64,000 nucleotides of DNA from an uncultured Eubacterium sp. (GCA_910584645.1 CAJUAU010000004.1:62001-126000); one strand, 5' to 3'. Counted from the first letter of the stretch, positions 41,901 through 50,456 are shown. Numbers and translations are program-made. Notes: a model not told the origin generated them from the sequence alone.

Positions 41901-42913
41901 TCCTGATTTCCTCCCATCGCTGCAATCTGAGCTTCCAGTGCTTTTTTCTGGGCATTCAGGCCATTCAGCCCTGTCTGCAGCTGCACCAGTCCGTCTTTCG
42001 CAGATGTGAGGGATTTTACCGTAGTCTCCAGCTGTGTTTTCTGGGTTCTGAGCTGCACCATCCCCTCATTCAGCTTCTTCTCTGAATCCAGGACGGTCTT
42101 CTCTTTGGATTCCAGCGTTTTCAGGTTGGCATTGAGAGTCTCCAGAGTCTTTTCCATCTTTTCTGAGTTCTTGGCAATCTCTGCCTCCCCCTCAGCAAGC
42201 TTCTGTGCTGTCTCTTCCTGTTTTTGATTCAGCGTCTTCTTTCCGCTCTCGATCTTTTCCTTGTTGTCAGAAATCTTCTTGCTGGCATCATCCAATTTGC
42301 CTTCTACAGCATCTTTGACCTTTTTATTCATCTTGTCAATCTTATCCTGCTGGATGATCACTTCTACTTTCTTACGGACCTTTCCGGAGGCATTGACCGA
42401 TGCAACCCCCTCCACACTCTCCAGTTCCGGAATCACATCGTTTTCTGCCTTTTCCGTAACCTGTGTGCTGTCCAGCTTATCATAATCTACCGCAGCCACC
42501 ATGATCGGCATCATATCTGGATTCAGCTTCATGATCGTCGGGCTGCCAATGGTGTCATCCCACTGTGCCGATACCATATCCAGGCTCTCTCTCATATCAA
42601 TGGTAGCCGCATTCATATCTGTGCTCTCATTAAATTCCAGGATCACCACAGATACATTGCTGTTGGATACCGAGGATACCTCTTTCATATTACTGATACT
42701 TGCCATCGCCTGTTCTACCGGTTTTGTGACAGCATTCTCTACCTCTTCCGGGCTGGCTCCCGCATATGTGGTCATCACAATGGCATAGGGAAGTTCCATA
42801 TCCGGCAAGAGGTCAGTACTCATATTCCGGAAAGATAAAAAGCCCAGTACCAGGATCAGCACCACTGCTACAAGTACTGTATATGGTTTTTTTACACTTA
42901 ATTTGGGTAACAC
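38969..42913 (-). CDS. RND efflux permease with inserted coiled coil
   Basis: 1314 residues from GTG at 42913, which has AAGGAGG eight bases upstream; the longer frame to 43042 runs through the operators. HAE/AcrB-like: TM1 near 10-28, TM2-6 near 640-800 with the proton-relay helix GLALGVGMLVDNSVVVIENI, and a second half ending near 1314. Residues about 195-480 form one long Lys/Glu/Gln-rich coiled coil with a GG-containing turn (near 334), inserted before the segment matching the AcrB docking-domain helix (VEQILSAENFDMPAGYI). No membrane-fusion or outer-membrane partner gene is adjacent. Probably exports drugs or lipids across the single membrane. Controlled by the divergent TetR protein. 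Confidence 0.88.
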   Translation of the reverse strand: MLPKLSVKKPYTVLVAVVLILVLGFLSFRNMSTDLLPDMELPYAIVMTTYAGASPEEVENAVTKPVEQAMASISNMKEVSSVSNSNVSVVILEFNESTDMNAATIDMRESLDMVSAQWDDTIGSPTIMKLNPDMMPIMVAAVDYDKLDSTQVTEKAENDVIPELESVEGVASVNASGKVRKKVEVIIQQDKIDKMNKKVKDAVEGKLDDASKKISDNKEKIESGKKTLNQKQEETAQKLAEGEAEIAKNSEKMEKTLETLNANLKTLESKEKTVLDSEKKLNEGMVQLRTQKTQLETTVKSLTSAKDGLVQLQTGLNGLNAQKKALEAQIAAMGGNQELNIKLESVKAQIEVIQAKLKEQGIKEEELTGKIAEIESGLAQAQAGLTKIGTEETKLTKSKKEISKGKKQIQEAKKKLTDAKAKLKKGQISLEEAAQELSKQKVLAAIKLSVAESEVTSGESKLNEAETALKDSSKATKENTNLDKIITKSMVEQILSAENFDMPAGYIAEKDASYLVRVGDKLESDGEIQDLVICDMGLEGLDPIKLSDVADVAVTNNADEVYAMVNGNPAVALTMEKATGYSTGDVTDRLLEQFEELEKSEEGLHISVLMNQGVYIDLVVDSVVQNLLYGGILSILILLLFLWDLRPTIIVACSIPLSVVTAIVLMYFSGVSLNVISLSGLALGVGMLVDNSVVVIENIFRLRNEEGYSVKEASIEGAKQVAGAILASTLTTVCVFAPIIFTEGITRQLFTDLALTLAYSLLASLVVGLTLVPAMSQGMLRRTKEHRGRFLTKVQNVYGTLLSVLLRKKILVLLGSFILLVLFAVLSASRGTTFMPDMESTQMTITVSPPDDNKAMTDKDLQQMSTEAMNRILEVDGIHTVGAMSGGGTMSMMSGGGNAVSMYVLLDEDTPHSNKDLKKEIERKTKDIACDIEVNTSAMDMGSMFGSGITLQIKGKDLDKLQKISEEIMAKVEKIEGIAEVSNGMEEGNKEFRIAVNKAKAMKYSLTVAQVFQQINGKIKDASTATTVSTDTEELNVYVSDDQDESMKRTDIQKMKIEYTDTETQKTKKVKLSKIADFSLADSPKSINRNKQTRYMTVSAVVDDDHNIGLVSNELREALKDYEIPAGYELEYTGEDENINESMEQVALMFIVGVLFMYLIMVAQFQSLLSPFIILFTIPLAFTGGFLGLWVSGSEISVIAMIGFVMLSGIIVNNGIVLVDYINQLREQGMKKLDAIVEAGQTRLRPILMTAITTILGLVPMVVSGDSGSDMVRPMAIVTIGGLVYGTLLTLFVVPCIYAILNRKKDIKFEDLGK

Positions 42914-42993
42914 CTTATATTCCTCCTTTTTGAGTGCATTTTCTGCACAAGTTAGGTTTCTGCACATATCGGATCTTGCTAAAAACCCGCAAA

Positions 42994-43011
42994 TAAGTTC
43001 GTCAGAACTTA
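42994..43011. promoter_or_regulatory. TetR-type operator 2 at the RND promoter
   Basis: Minus strand TAAGTTCTGACGAACTTA, an almost perfect palindrome. Its centre is 21 bp (two helical turns) from operator 1. Confidence 0.65.
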
Positions 43012-43014
43012 TTT

Positions 43015-43032
43015 TAAGTCCATCAGAACTTA
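43015..43032. promoter_or_regulatory. TetR-type operator 1 at the RND promoter
   Basis: Minus strand TAAGTTCTGATGGACTTA, directly adjoining the -10 box of the RND promoter. Binding here would cover the transcription start. Confidence 0.65.
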
Positions 43033-43061
43033 ATTGTACCATAACCGCTTTTTTTTGCCAA
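43033..43061 (-). promoter_or_regulatory. Promoter of the RND pump gene
   Basis: Minus-strand -35 TTGGCA (43061-43056), 17-bp spacer, -10 TACAAT (43038-43033). Confidence 0.7.
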
Positions 43062-43116
43062 TGAAAAGTATGTTTCTATTTTGTTAACATGCGTGTTCAC
43101 AGTTATTCAACACGTG

Positions 43117-43145
43117 TTGACTTTCTTACAGCGTTATATTATAAT
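43117..43145 (+). promoter_or_regulatory. Promoter of the tetR-family gene
   Basis: -35 TTGACT (43117-43122), 17-bp spacer, -10 TATAAT (43140-43145). The -35 overlaps the palindrome AACACGTGTT (43109-43118). It leaves a leader of about 220 bases. Confidence 0.65.
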
Positions 43146-43232
43146 CATTCACAACAAAAATTACAACCAACAGTATTTTACATACTGTAAGATATACAAC
43201 ACTTTTTTTAAAAATGTTTATTATCTTTGTAG

Positions 43233-43325
43233 TACTACCTGGGTACTGACGGCGTAGCGATGGCTATGACTAAGATATTCGGCGTAGCAGATGGGCAGAC
43301 AGGCAAGTCATTTGGCGAAATGTGA
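43233..43325 (+). other. Short open frame in the tetR leader, possible remnant
   Basis: A 30-codon frame after a TAG, ending at TGA 43323-43325, reads YYLGTDGVAMAMTKIFG and ends KSFGEM. It has inner ATGs but no ribosome site. It resembles the C-terminal piece of a protein; no family recognised. Otherwise nothing is seen in this leader. Confidence 0.2.
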
Positions 43326-43369
43326 GGATACACTATCCTGTGGCCGACTTTGAAAAGGGGATTTTAGCA

Positions 43370-43945
43370 ATGGGAATCGATGCAAGAACGAGATATACGA
43401 AAATGATGATCCGGGAGAGTTTTATCCAGCTGCTGAAAGAGCAGCCCGTCTCCAAGATCACTGTCACAAAGATTTGTGAGATGGCAGAGATCAACCGCGC
43501 CACTTTCTACAAATATTATGAGGATGCCTTTAATCTTCTACAGAAGCTGGAAGAGGAATTTTTAGAAGAACTTCTTAACAGCCTGTCCCAGTTTGAACAG
43601 CTCAGTATCCGGGAAAGCTTTATCCTGCTGCTGGAACACCTGAAAAAAAGAGGCGAATGGTTTCAGATCGTGGGGTCTTCCCACGGTGATCCCCAGTTCG
43701 CCTCCCGGATCCTGTCAGTCTGCTATGAAAATGCTTCCTTTCTGATTCAAAAGTTTTTTCCTCATCTCACCGAGACACAGAAAAAATGGCTGTACTATTT
43801 TCTCGCCCACGGATATGGCGGTATGTTGGGCTGCTGGCTTGACAACGGACTGCAGGAGCCCACAGAAGAAATCGCCCGCTTTGCCGAAGAACTCCTTCTC
43901 AAGGTAACTGCTCTGCCAGCCACATCCCCCGAAACCAACGCATGA
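43370..43945 (+). CDS. TetR/AcrR family regulator
   Basis: 191 residues from the ATG at 43370, which has AAGGGG upstream; the longer frame to 43322 has none. The N-terminal helix-turn-helix is typical (MIRESFIQLLKEQPVSKITVTKICEMAEINRATFYKYYED, about 12-52); the rest is a helical ligand-binding domain. Divergent from the RND pump, whose promoter carries twin palindromes, so it is the likely repressor, released by a pump substrate. A third matching operator at DUF5662 suggests a small regulon. The last 47 bases overlap the convergent LysM-GH18 gene. Confidence 0.88.
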   Translation: MGIDARTRYTKMMIRESFIQLLKEQPVSKITVTKICEMAEINRATFYKYYEDAFNLLQKLEEEFLEELLNSLSQFEQLSIRESFILLLEHLKKRGEWFQIVGSSHGDPQFASRILSVCYENASFLIQKFFPHLTETQKKWLYYFLAHGYGGMLGCWLDNGLQEPTEEIARFAEELLLKVTALPATSPETNA

Positions 43946-45023
43946 TCTGCCACACACCGATTCCCTTGAGACCGTACTCTGGAAGAAGGGCATATTTGTC
44001 ACGAATGCTTCTGGCGTCTTCAAACCAGACCACATGCTCGGTTCCGCTTTCATCTAAATATTCAAAATATGGGCTTCTAGCTATATCATCAAAACGGATC
44101 TCCGCGCCGTTCTGAATGGCAATCTGCACCGCCTCCACATTCCCGATGGTTCTCGCCTCCGTCTCCCCGCGCACAAAGGGAAGAGGCCAGTCATAACCAT
44201 AATTGGGCACTCCCAGATTGATCTTTGCCGGATCGATCTCCGTCACCGCATAATCTACTACCCGCCGTACCATATTCAGAGGGGCGACTGCCATGGGAGG
44301 GCCATATTTAAACCCCCACTCATAAGTCATCAGCAGCACCTCATCCGCTGCATTTCCCAGAGCCCCATAATCTTTCCCCTCATACAGAAGCCCCTTCTGA
44401 TCCGCCGATGTTTTTGGCGCCAGGGCAACAGATACCACAAATCCATTTTCGTGCATCTGCCTGACGGTCTTCTCCACAAAGGCAGTAAAGGCATCCCTGT
44501 CCTCTGCCAGAATGTATTCAAAATCAATATCGATGCCGCCATAGCCCTTTTGCTGCATGACAGACACCAGATTGTCTAAAAGTTCATCAGACACTGCGTC
44601 ATTGGTGACCAGCTGATGGATCAGATTATTGTTAAACTTGCCGTCGCTGCCAAAGGGGGTGAGGGTCAGTATGGGCATCGTTCCATTTTCCTGGCATAAC
44701 CCGATCATCCAGCTCTCATCCCTGGGCGGATAGACCAGCGCCCCCTCCAGAGTAAAGCCATAGGAAAAAATAAAAAGCCGGTTCAAAAAAGGAATGGTCT
44801 GCCTCAGAACCCAGTTACTGATATAAGTATAGGCATATCCCCCGGCATCGATGCGCCTTGGATCTGCCGTCTCATCATACTCTCCCACCAGAAGCGCCTG
44901 CCCCACCGCCAGCGGATAGGGAAACACCAGCTGGTTGTTCCAGATGATACTCTCTGCTGGCACAGAAAATTCCTGGGCGATCCGGTCCACAGAATCCCCC
45001 GGTCTCACTACATAGATCTCCAT
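43899..45023 (-). CDS. LysM and GH18-domain protein (YaaH-like)
   Basis: 374 residues. One LysM domain at the N-terminus (about 1-46, IYVVRPGDSVDRIAQEF) is followed by a GH18 barrel with the catalytic motif GIDIDFEYI near 152-160. Similar two-domain proteins (YaaH, SleL) cut cortex peptidoglycan during spore germination; others act on chitin-like chains. No signal peptide is seen, which fits spore-coat delivery and hints that the host may sporulate. Convergent overlap with the TetR gene. Confidence 0.85.
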   Translation of the reverse strand: MEIYVVRPGDSVDRIAQEFSVPAESIIWNNQLVFPYPLAVGQALLVGEYDETADPRRIDAGGYAYTYISNWVLRQTIPFLNRLFIFSYGFTLEGALVYPPRDESWMIGLCQENGTMPILTLTPFGSDGKFNNNLIHQLVTNDAVSDELLDNLVSVMQQKGYGGIDIDFEYILAEDRDAFTAFVEKTVRQMHENGFVVSVALAPKTSADQKGLLYEGKDYGALGNAADEVLLMTYEWGFKYGPPMAVAPLNMVRRVVDYAVTEIDPAKINLGVPNYGYDWPLPFVRGETEARTIGNVEAVQIAIQNGAEIRFDDIARSPYFEYLDESGTEHVVWFEDARSIRDKYALLPEYGLKGIGVWQIMRWFRGMWLAEQLP

Positions 45024-45161
45024 AACAGCCCTTCCTTACTATAGTGCCGCCAGACAAAAACCAATGCAACGATTCCGGGGTCACCAGGATCATAATGCCG
45101 GGCGGCAGGTGTCATGAATAATATATGCAGCAAAAATCCCATTGTGAACGGAAAACGTATC

Positions 45162-47144
45162 TTAGTTCAACAGCGGCTTCAAATTCGCGCCGTCAAGCTG
45201 GCACTGCTGCTGTACATAATGGATAAACTCGGATTCCGGCACCGGTTTGGAAAAATAATATCCCTGAAGATAATCGCACCCTAGCTCCGTCAATTTATCC
45301 TGATGCTTTTCATTTTCAACACCCTCTACCACCACCTGAAGGTTCAGCCGCTTGGCAAGATCAATACTGCTCTCCAGCGTGATCATCGCCTTTTCGTTCT
45401 CAAAAGCCCCCCACAAAAGACTCTTGTCAATCTTGATGATACGAAAAGGAAATTTATATAAGAAACCGATATTGGAATATCCGGTACCGTAATCATCCAG
45501 GGAAAAGCCTATTCCCTTCTGGTTCAGGGCAGATACATTATCCTGAAAAGCCCCCATCTGGGTTACCTCGGCGGTCTCTGTGATCTCCAGATTGATCTGG
45601 TCCGGTCCCACTCCATACTCCGCCATGATATCCAGAAGCTGCTTGTGAAGCCTCTCCTGCATACACTGCACCACAGAAAGATTAACCTCGATAAAACGGA
45701 TTCCATACTGCTCCAGCCCCTGTGCCTGGATAAACCGGCACACAGACCGGAAGGCAAATTCCCCGATCTTCATAATAAGTCCATTCTGCTCTGCAATGGG
45801 GATAAATTCCTCCGGGGATATGAAACCGTGATCTGTATTTTTCAGCCGGATCAGTGCTTCCGCCGATACCACACGATTTTCCTCTACCGAATAGATCGGC
45901 TGGTAATACATCTCAAATCCATCCTGATCCACCGCTTCCTGGAGCAGCTTCTGCACCAGAAGATTCCTTGCCACCGCTCCGATCTTCATATCCTTAAGCG
46001 TAAGTACCGGATGATCGATGAGCCGGGAATAATCATTGATATAATCCAGGCAATCTTTCAGCTTTCCCGCCTGGTTGAGTTCTTCTTCCTTCCCCCAGGA
46101 GAACATGCCGATATGGTAAGCACACCGGATCTGGTTATCTCCGATCTGCCATGCCCCGCTGAACCTCTCATTCAGCCGCTGCAGGGTGCTGTCTGCCTCC
46201 TGCTGACCGAAGTCCTTTTTAAAGGCAAGCAAAAACTCACTGTTCGTATAATGAAACACATATCCCTGGGGAAATGCTTCCTGCAGATACAGGATGACAG
46301 TCCGTGCCAGCCGCTCCTGAAAATCTTTTCCCAGTGTAACACGATACAGCTGAAAATCATGAACCTTGATCACAAAAAGATACCGTCTGCCGGTCCAGTA
46401 TAAACTGCTGTCTATAATCTCCATAAAAGCGTGGCGGTTCAGCACTTTAAAATCCTCGTCATAAAAATCTGCTAATTTTGCTGTGGAAAAAAACAGGATC
46501 ATAAGCGCTACCGTGATACCAAAACATTCCACCAGAAGCTTTGGATAAAAGTACTGCACCCCGGCACTTACGATGCAGAGCATAATATAAAAATATGTAA
46601 CTACTCTCTGAAGTCTTGACAATCTTTCCCGGTACATACTGATCATCACCAAAGATAATAGAACATAGAACAACACAACTGCATAAACGGCCATGATCAG
46701 CGATCCCCGAAAATACTTCAGATTTTCGTCGATACGGAAGATCCAGCCCGTCCAGAAATTTGTTGCCACCAGCACAACAATGCCCATCATCGGAAGGCAG
46801 GTTATGATCTGAAGCCACCGTTTACCAGCGGCATACTGATCCACCATAAAACAGCAGTAGAAGAAAAAGGCATATACTGTCACATTGTGCAGCAGAAAAT
46901 AGAACAGATGGGAGCCATACAAAATCTGATAGTTAAATGGCATGGTAAACTTCGGTCCGATCACATTGATGATATCCATACCGATAACCAGAAAGTGGCT
47001 TAACAGCATAACCTTCAGCATCCGGTTCTGCATATTATCCAAATGTTTGATCATATAAAAAGATATGACCAGCACTGACATAATGATCAGAGAAGCATAA
47101 TCAAAATATATGATATAGTTCATATTGGCGTAATCCAACTTCAT
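45162..47144 (-). CDS. Membrane EAL-domain phosphodiesterase with degenerate GGDEF
   Basis: About 660 residues from the ATG at 47144; a TTG at 47165 is an alternative. Seven to eight membrane helices (about 10-215), a GGDEF-like domain (about 230-375) whose signature is replaced by NSEF, and an EAL domain (about 395-650) with the intact motifs SAEALIRL, VNLS, ETA, DDYGTG and VVEGVE. Expected to hydrolyse cyclic di-GMP, with the first domain possibly a GTP sensor. The final residues QLDGANLKPLLN lie outside the EAL fold and are encoded by a sequence that recurs at 50661-50682. Located at the edge of the polysaccharide locus, which it might control. Confidence 0.88.
   Translation of the reverse strand: MKLDYANMNYIIYFDYASLIIMSVLVISFYMIKHLDNMQNRMLKVMLLSHFLVIGMDIINVIGPKFTMPFNYQILYGSHLFYFLLHNVTVYAFFFYCCFMVDQYAAGKRWLQIITCLPMMGIVVLVATNFWTGWIFRIDENLKYFRGSLIMAVYAVVLFYVLLSLVMISMYRERLSRLQRVVTYFYIMLCIVSAGVQYFYPKLLVECFGITVALMILFFSTAKLADFYDEDFKVLNRHAFMEIIDSSLYWTGRRYLFVIKVHDFQLYRVTLGKDFQERLARTVILYLQEAFPQGYVFHYTNSEFLLAFKKDFGQQEADSTLQRLNERFSGAWQIGDNQIRCAYHIGMFSWGKEEELNQAGKLKDCLDYINDYSRLIDHPVLTLKDMKIGAVARNLLVQKLLQEAVDQDGFEMYYQPIYSVEENRVVSAEALIRLKNTDHGFISPEEFIPIAEQNGLIMKIGEFAFRSVCRFIQAQGLEQYGIRFIEVNLSVVQCMQERLHKQLLDIMAEYGVGPDQINLEITETAEVTQMGAFQDNVSALNQKGIGFSLDDYGTGYSNIGFLYKFPFRIIKIDKSLLWGAFENEKAMITLESSIDLAKRLNLQVVVEGVENEKHQDKLTELGCDYLQGYYFSKPVPESEFIHYVQQQCQLDGANLKPLLN
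45178..45199 (-). repeat. 22-base sequence shared with the hairpin at 50632-50683
   Basis: Minus strand begins AGCTTGACGGCGCGAATT and is identical over 22 bases to the reverse complement of 50661-50682. Here it forms the 3' end of the EAL gene (codons for QLDGANL). Confidence 0.75.
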
Positions 47145-47173
47145 CTCTCCTTCACAATGCAACAAAATTCATT

Positions 47174-48340
47174 TTACAATCCATATTTCGTTTCCAGCAT
47201 ATCCGTGATCCGTTCTGCTGACTTTCCATCCACATAGGAATGGAACATCTCTTTTGCACGCAGCCGCTCTGGCCTGCTGGTATCAATCCCTTCCGCCGTA
47301 TCCCGGATAAAGCGGATAAGATCCTCCGTATTCTCGATATAGGATCCCTTAATATACGCTTTATAATCCGGAAATGCCAAATCAAAATGCTGAAAATATT
47401 CCTTTCTGTCTTCAATGGTAAGTGCCACTGGCTGATCCGTCAGAAGATAGTCAAAATACACCGAAGAATAATCGGTGATCAATCCCCCTGACTTCGCCAG
47501 AAGCTCATACAGTGTCATCTGGTATTCATCCAGATAGGAATCGTCCGCAATGCTGATATGTGTCAATCCGCTGTCCCGGAACAATGACAGTTCCTGGACC
47601 GGATGGGGACGGAACAGAACAAGGACATTTTTCTCACAGAGCACCCGGTGAAAGGCTTCCAGTTCTTTCCCGTCATGGATACAGGGCATACCGTAGGGAT
47701 ATTCATTTGCCATGGCTCCCTCCATATGCCGCCGGTGCTGGCGGTAGGTGGGCATCCAGAGGATCACCCTGCTGTAATCCGCCACCGCTTTCTCCCATGC
47801 CGGGCAGACAGGGGGATTCACCAGCACATCATTTCTTGGATATCCCAGACAGCATAACTTCTGCTCTGGAACCAGGATCTGCTTTGTATAAATTTCTTTC
47901 CAGAACTCTGACAGCACCAGATATTCATCACAGTCCCCAAATTTTCTACTGTAATCCAGATCTATCTTCACCGGCATGCCATGCCCCAGATGAATGCGGA
48001 TCTGTCCCTTTCTCCTCTTATATACAAAGGAGTTACAGTCAATGATATACTTTGACGTGTTCAGGATATAGGTCCTGCGCAGCGTCTCTGCCAGCCCTGC
48101 AGGCTCATTTTCAAAGACAGCCACCCCATCGGGAAGCTCTGGCACTTCACCGCCGCTAAAGGTCTTCATCCAGTACAGGCGGTACCGTTTCTGAATCCCT
48201 CTTCTTAAAAATTCCTTATACAAGGCATAGGAATTATCCGAAAGATCCGGATGACTCTCAAAAATAACAGCCTTTCTTAATGGAAGGATCCGGAAGATCA
48301 CTATAAATATCTTTTTCAATATTTTTCCCATTTTTTTCAT
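47174..48340 (-). CDS. CDP-glycerol glycerophosphotransferase family protein
   Basis: 388 residues, TagB/TagF-like (Glyphos_transf). Motifs: LGHGMPVK near 115, GYPRNDVL near 162, RPHPVQE near 245 and TDYSSVYFDYLL near 285. These enzymes transfer glycerol- or ribitol-phosphate from the CDP form to a membrane-linked acceptor. A basic, hydrophobic N-terminus (about 1-22) suits peripheral membrane binding. It begins two bases after the CapD-like stop, in the transcript from the promoter at 50573-50601. Confidence 0.88.
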   Translation of the reverse strand: MKKMGKILKKIFIVIFRILPLRKAVIFESHPDLSDNSYALYKEFLRRGIQKRYRLYWMKTFSGGEVPELPDGVAVFENEPAGLAETLRRTYILNTSKYIIDCNSFVYKRRKGQIRIHLGHGMPVKIDLDYSRKFGDCDEYLVLSEFWKEIYTKQILVPEQKLCCLGYPRNDVLVNPPVCPAWEKAVADYSRVILWMPTYRQHRRHMEGAMANEYPYGMPCIHDGKELEAFHRVLCEKNVLVLFRPHPVQELSLFRDSGLTHISIADDSYLDEYQMTLYELLAKSGGLITDYSSVYFDYLLTDQPVALTIEDRKEYFQHFDLAFPDYKAYIKGSYIENTEDLIRFIRDTAEGIDTSRPERLRAKEMFHSYVDGKSAERITDMLETKYGL

Positions 48341-48342
48341 AA

Positions 48343-50313
48343 TTAATGCGGAAGTTTTTTGCTGGATTCATAAAATTCAGTAAATTTGTGATCCAGGCTC
48401 TTTTTCTCCCGTCTGCGTTCCTCATCTTTTATGTGGTAGGTAGGTACGAGATCCGAAATGATTTCTTTCATATTAGGAACCTCGTTATATACCTCTTCAT
48501 ACAATCGCTCCAGCTGGTCAAAAAATGCAGCTTCGTCAAACTCAATGGGCTTGCCGATATGGATCAGGGCATTTTCCGTCTCCGTCAGCCCTTCCTCATC
48601 CATAAGGATCTCCTCATACAGTTTCTCTCCTGGACGAAGCCCGGTATAAACGATCTTAATGTCCTCATCGGGAACATAACCGGAAAGCTTGATCAGATTT
48701 CTTGCCAGGTCATCAATCTTCACCGGTTCCCCCATATCAAGAACAAAGATCTCACCACCCCTGGCAAAGGCTCCCGCCTGCAGTACCAGGGAAACTGCCT
48801 CTGGTATCGTCATAAAATACCGGATGATGTTCTTGTCCGTCACCGTCACCGGACCTCCCGCCTCAATCTGTTTTTTAAACAAGGGGATCACGCTTCCATT
48901 GCTGCCCAGAACATTTCCAAACCGTACTGCCACAAACTCTGTGGAGGACTGCCGGTTCAGACCCTGTACGATCATTTCACAGATCCGTTTGGAAGCCCCC
49001 ATGATATTCGTAGGATTTACTGCCTTGTCCGTAGAGATCAATACAAACTTTTTTGCGCCATACTTATCCGCCGCCAGGGCCGTCTTATAAGTGCCAAATA
49101 CATTATTTTTGATTGCCTCGTTAGGGCTGTCTTCCATCAGCGGCACGTGCTTGTGGGCGGCAGCGTGATAGACGATATCCGGCCGGTATTGTTCAAAAAT
49201 CTTATCCACCCGGCTGGTGTTGCGCACAGAACCGATCAGGACTTCCAGATGCATATGGGGGTATTTTGCCCGCAGCTCCTGCTGGATGTCGTAAGCATTA
49301 TTTTCGTATACATCGAAGATGATCAGCATCTTCGGCTGGTTTGACGCCAGCTGCCGGCACAGCTCACTGCCTATAGAACCACCGCCGCCAGTGACCAGCA
49401 CCACTTTATTTTTCACATATCCAGCGATGGATTCGAGGTTGGTCTTCACCGGTTCCCGCCCCAGAAGGTCCTCGATCTGGACCGGACGGAGCTTTTCTAC
49501 CGCTGCTTCTCCATTTACAAACTGGTACACACCCGGTAGGATCTTTAGTTCCGCCCCGGTCTGCTGGCACAGCTCCAGGATCTCTTTTACATCCTTTTTC
49601 GGCGCGCTGGGCATGGCGATCACGATCTCATTAATGGCAAAATATTTCGCCGCATCCAGGATCTGATCCCTGCCGCCGATCACCTTCACACCGTTGATAA
49701 ATGTATTGTGCTTGGATTTGTTGTCGTCGATGATACAACAGATATTGCTGTCCAGTTTCTTGCTCATCTTCAGCTCATTGATCACAATATTACCAGATTC
49801 TCCCGCTCCGATCACCATCGTATTGCGCATCCCCACACCGTGGACATTTTCGTTGTATAAAAGCCGGATGATCCTGTAAGAAAACCGGACGCCCAGCGTC
49901 ATAATAAACAGAAGCAGCAGATAGATCACAAAATAAGACCTGGGCAGTCTGCGATAGGTTCCAAAGACCGTCAGGAAATGCACCACCGCAGACAGCAGAC
50001 ATGCCACGGCAATATTCAGCACCTCTCCGAGACTGGCATAACGCCAAAGACTGTTATACAGACGGAACAGAGCAAAGATCAGCAATGTGATCAATGTATT
50101 GATAATGATAAGTTCCTGCAGTGTCGTCACATATCCCTGAGGATAATCCGGAGTAATACCGCTTTTTAAGAACCGGTCCCATCTCAGCTCATAGCGGATA
50201 AACAGCGCTGCAAAAGAACATAGATTGATACAAGCTGCATCCCAGATCACCAGCAAGATCCGGTAGATCATGGACAGCCTGCCGCTTTCCACATATTTTT
50301 TAAACCAGGGCAT
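48343..50313 (-). CDS. Membrane nucleoside-diphosphate sugar dehydratase (CapD/FlaA1/PglF type)
   Basis: 656 residues from the ATG at 50313 (GGAGG seven bases upstream); longer frames lack a site. Four membrane helices (about 15-130), a CoA-binding-like Rossmann fold (about 140-260: VIGAGESG), then an extended SDR domain with TGGGGSIGSE near 304, YHAAAHKHVPLMEDSP near 385, SxDKAVNPTN near 430 and a catalytic region with MGASKR. This is the pattern of UDP-GlcNAc 4,6-dehydratases that supply modified hexosamines for glycans; substrate is inferred from the family. First gene of the leftward polysaccharide transcript. Confidence 0.92.
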   Translation of the reverse strand: MPWFKKYVESGRLSMIYRILLVIWDAACINLCSFAALFIRYELRWDRFLKSGITPDYPQGYVTTLQELIIINTLITLLIFALFRLYNSLWRYASLGEVLNIAVACLLSAVVHFLTVFGTYRRLPRSYFVIYLLLLFIMTLGVRFSYRIIRLLYNENVHGVGMRNTMVIGAGESGNIVINELKMSKKLDSNICCIIDDNKSKHNTFINGVKVIGGRDQILDAAKYFAINEIVIAMPSAPKKDVKEILELCQQTGAELKILPGVYQFVNGEAAVEKLRPVQIEDLLGREPVKTNLESIAGYVKNKVVLVTGGGGSIGSELCRQLASNQPKMLIIFDVYENNAYDIQQELRAKYPHMHLEVLIGSVRNTSRVDKIFEQYRPDIVYHAAAHKHVPLMEDSPNEAIKNNVFGTYKTALAADKYGAKKFVLISTDKAVNPTNIMGASKRICEMIVQGLNRQSSTEFVAVRFGNVLGSNGSVIPLFKKQIEAGGPVTVTDKNIIRYFMTIPEAVSLVLQAGAFARGGEIFVLDMGEPVKIDDLARNLIKLSGYVPDEDIKIVYTGLRPGEKLYEEILMDEEGLTETENALIHIGKPIEFDEAAFFDQLERLYEEVYNEVPNMKEIISDLVPTYHIKDEERRREKKSLDHKFTEFYESSKKLPH

Positions 50314-50342
50314 TGCTCTTCCTCCATTCATGTTTTCCTCCA

Positions 50343-50456
50343 TGCCGCCACAGGCGGCACAAACATTTTCATGACAAAAACACCTGGCTGGTCTCATCCC
50401 CGTTTCGGTCCGTGCTTAACAAGCACCACTGGCGCTTAGCGCCGCTGCTACGCAGC
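50343..50456. repeat. Cluster of perfect hairpins with 3-base loops
   Basis: Four perfect stems, each with a 3-base loop: TGCCGCC-ACA-GGCGGCA (50343-50359), GTGCTT-AAC-AAGCAC (50412-50426), GGCGC-TTA-GCGCC (50431-50443) and GCTGC-TAC-GCAGC (50444-50456). They lie in the 5' untranslated region of the capD-type gene. Confidence 0.7.

Noticed and set aside
42914..43042. Longer N-terminus of the RND pump
   Set aside because: The extra 43 codons run through the operators and part of the -10 region and lack a ribosome site; GTG at 42913 has a strong one.
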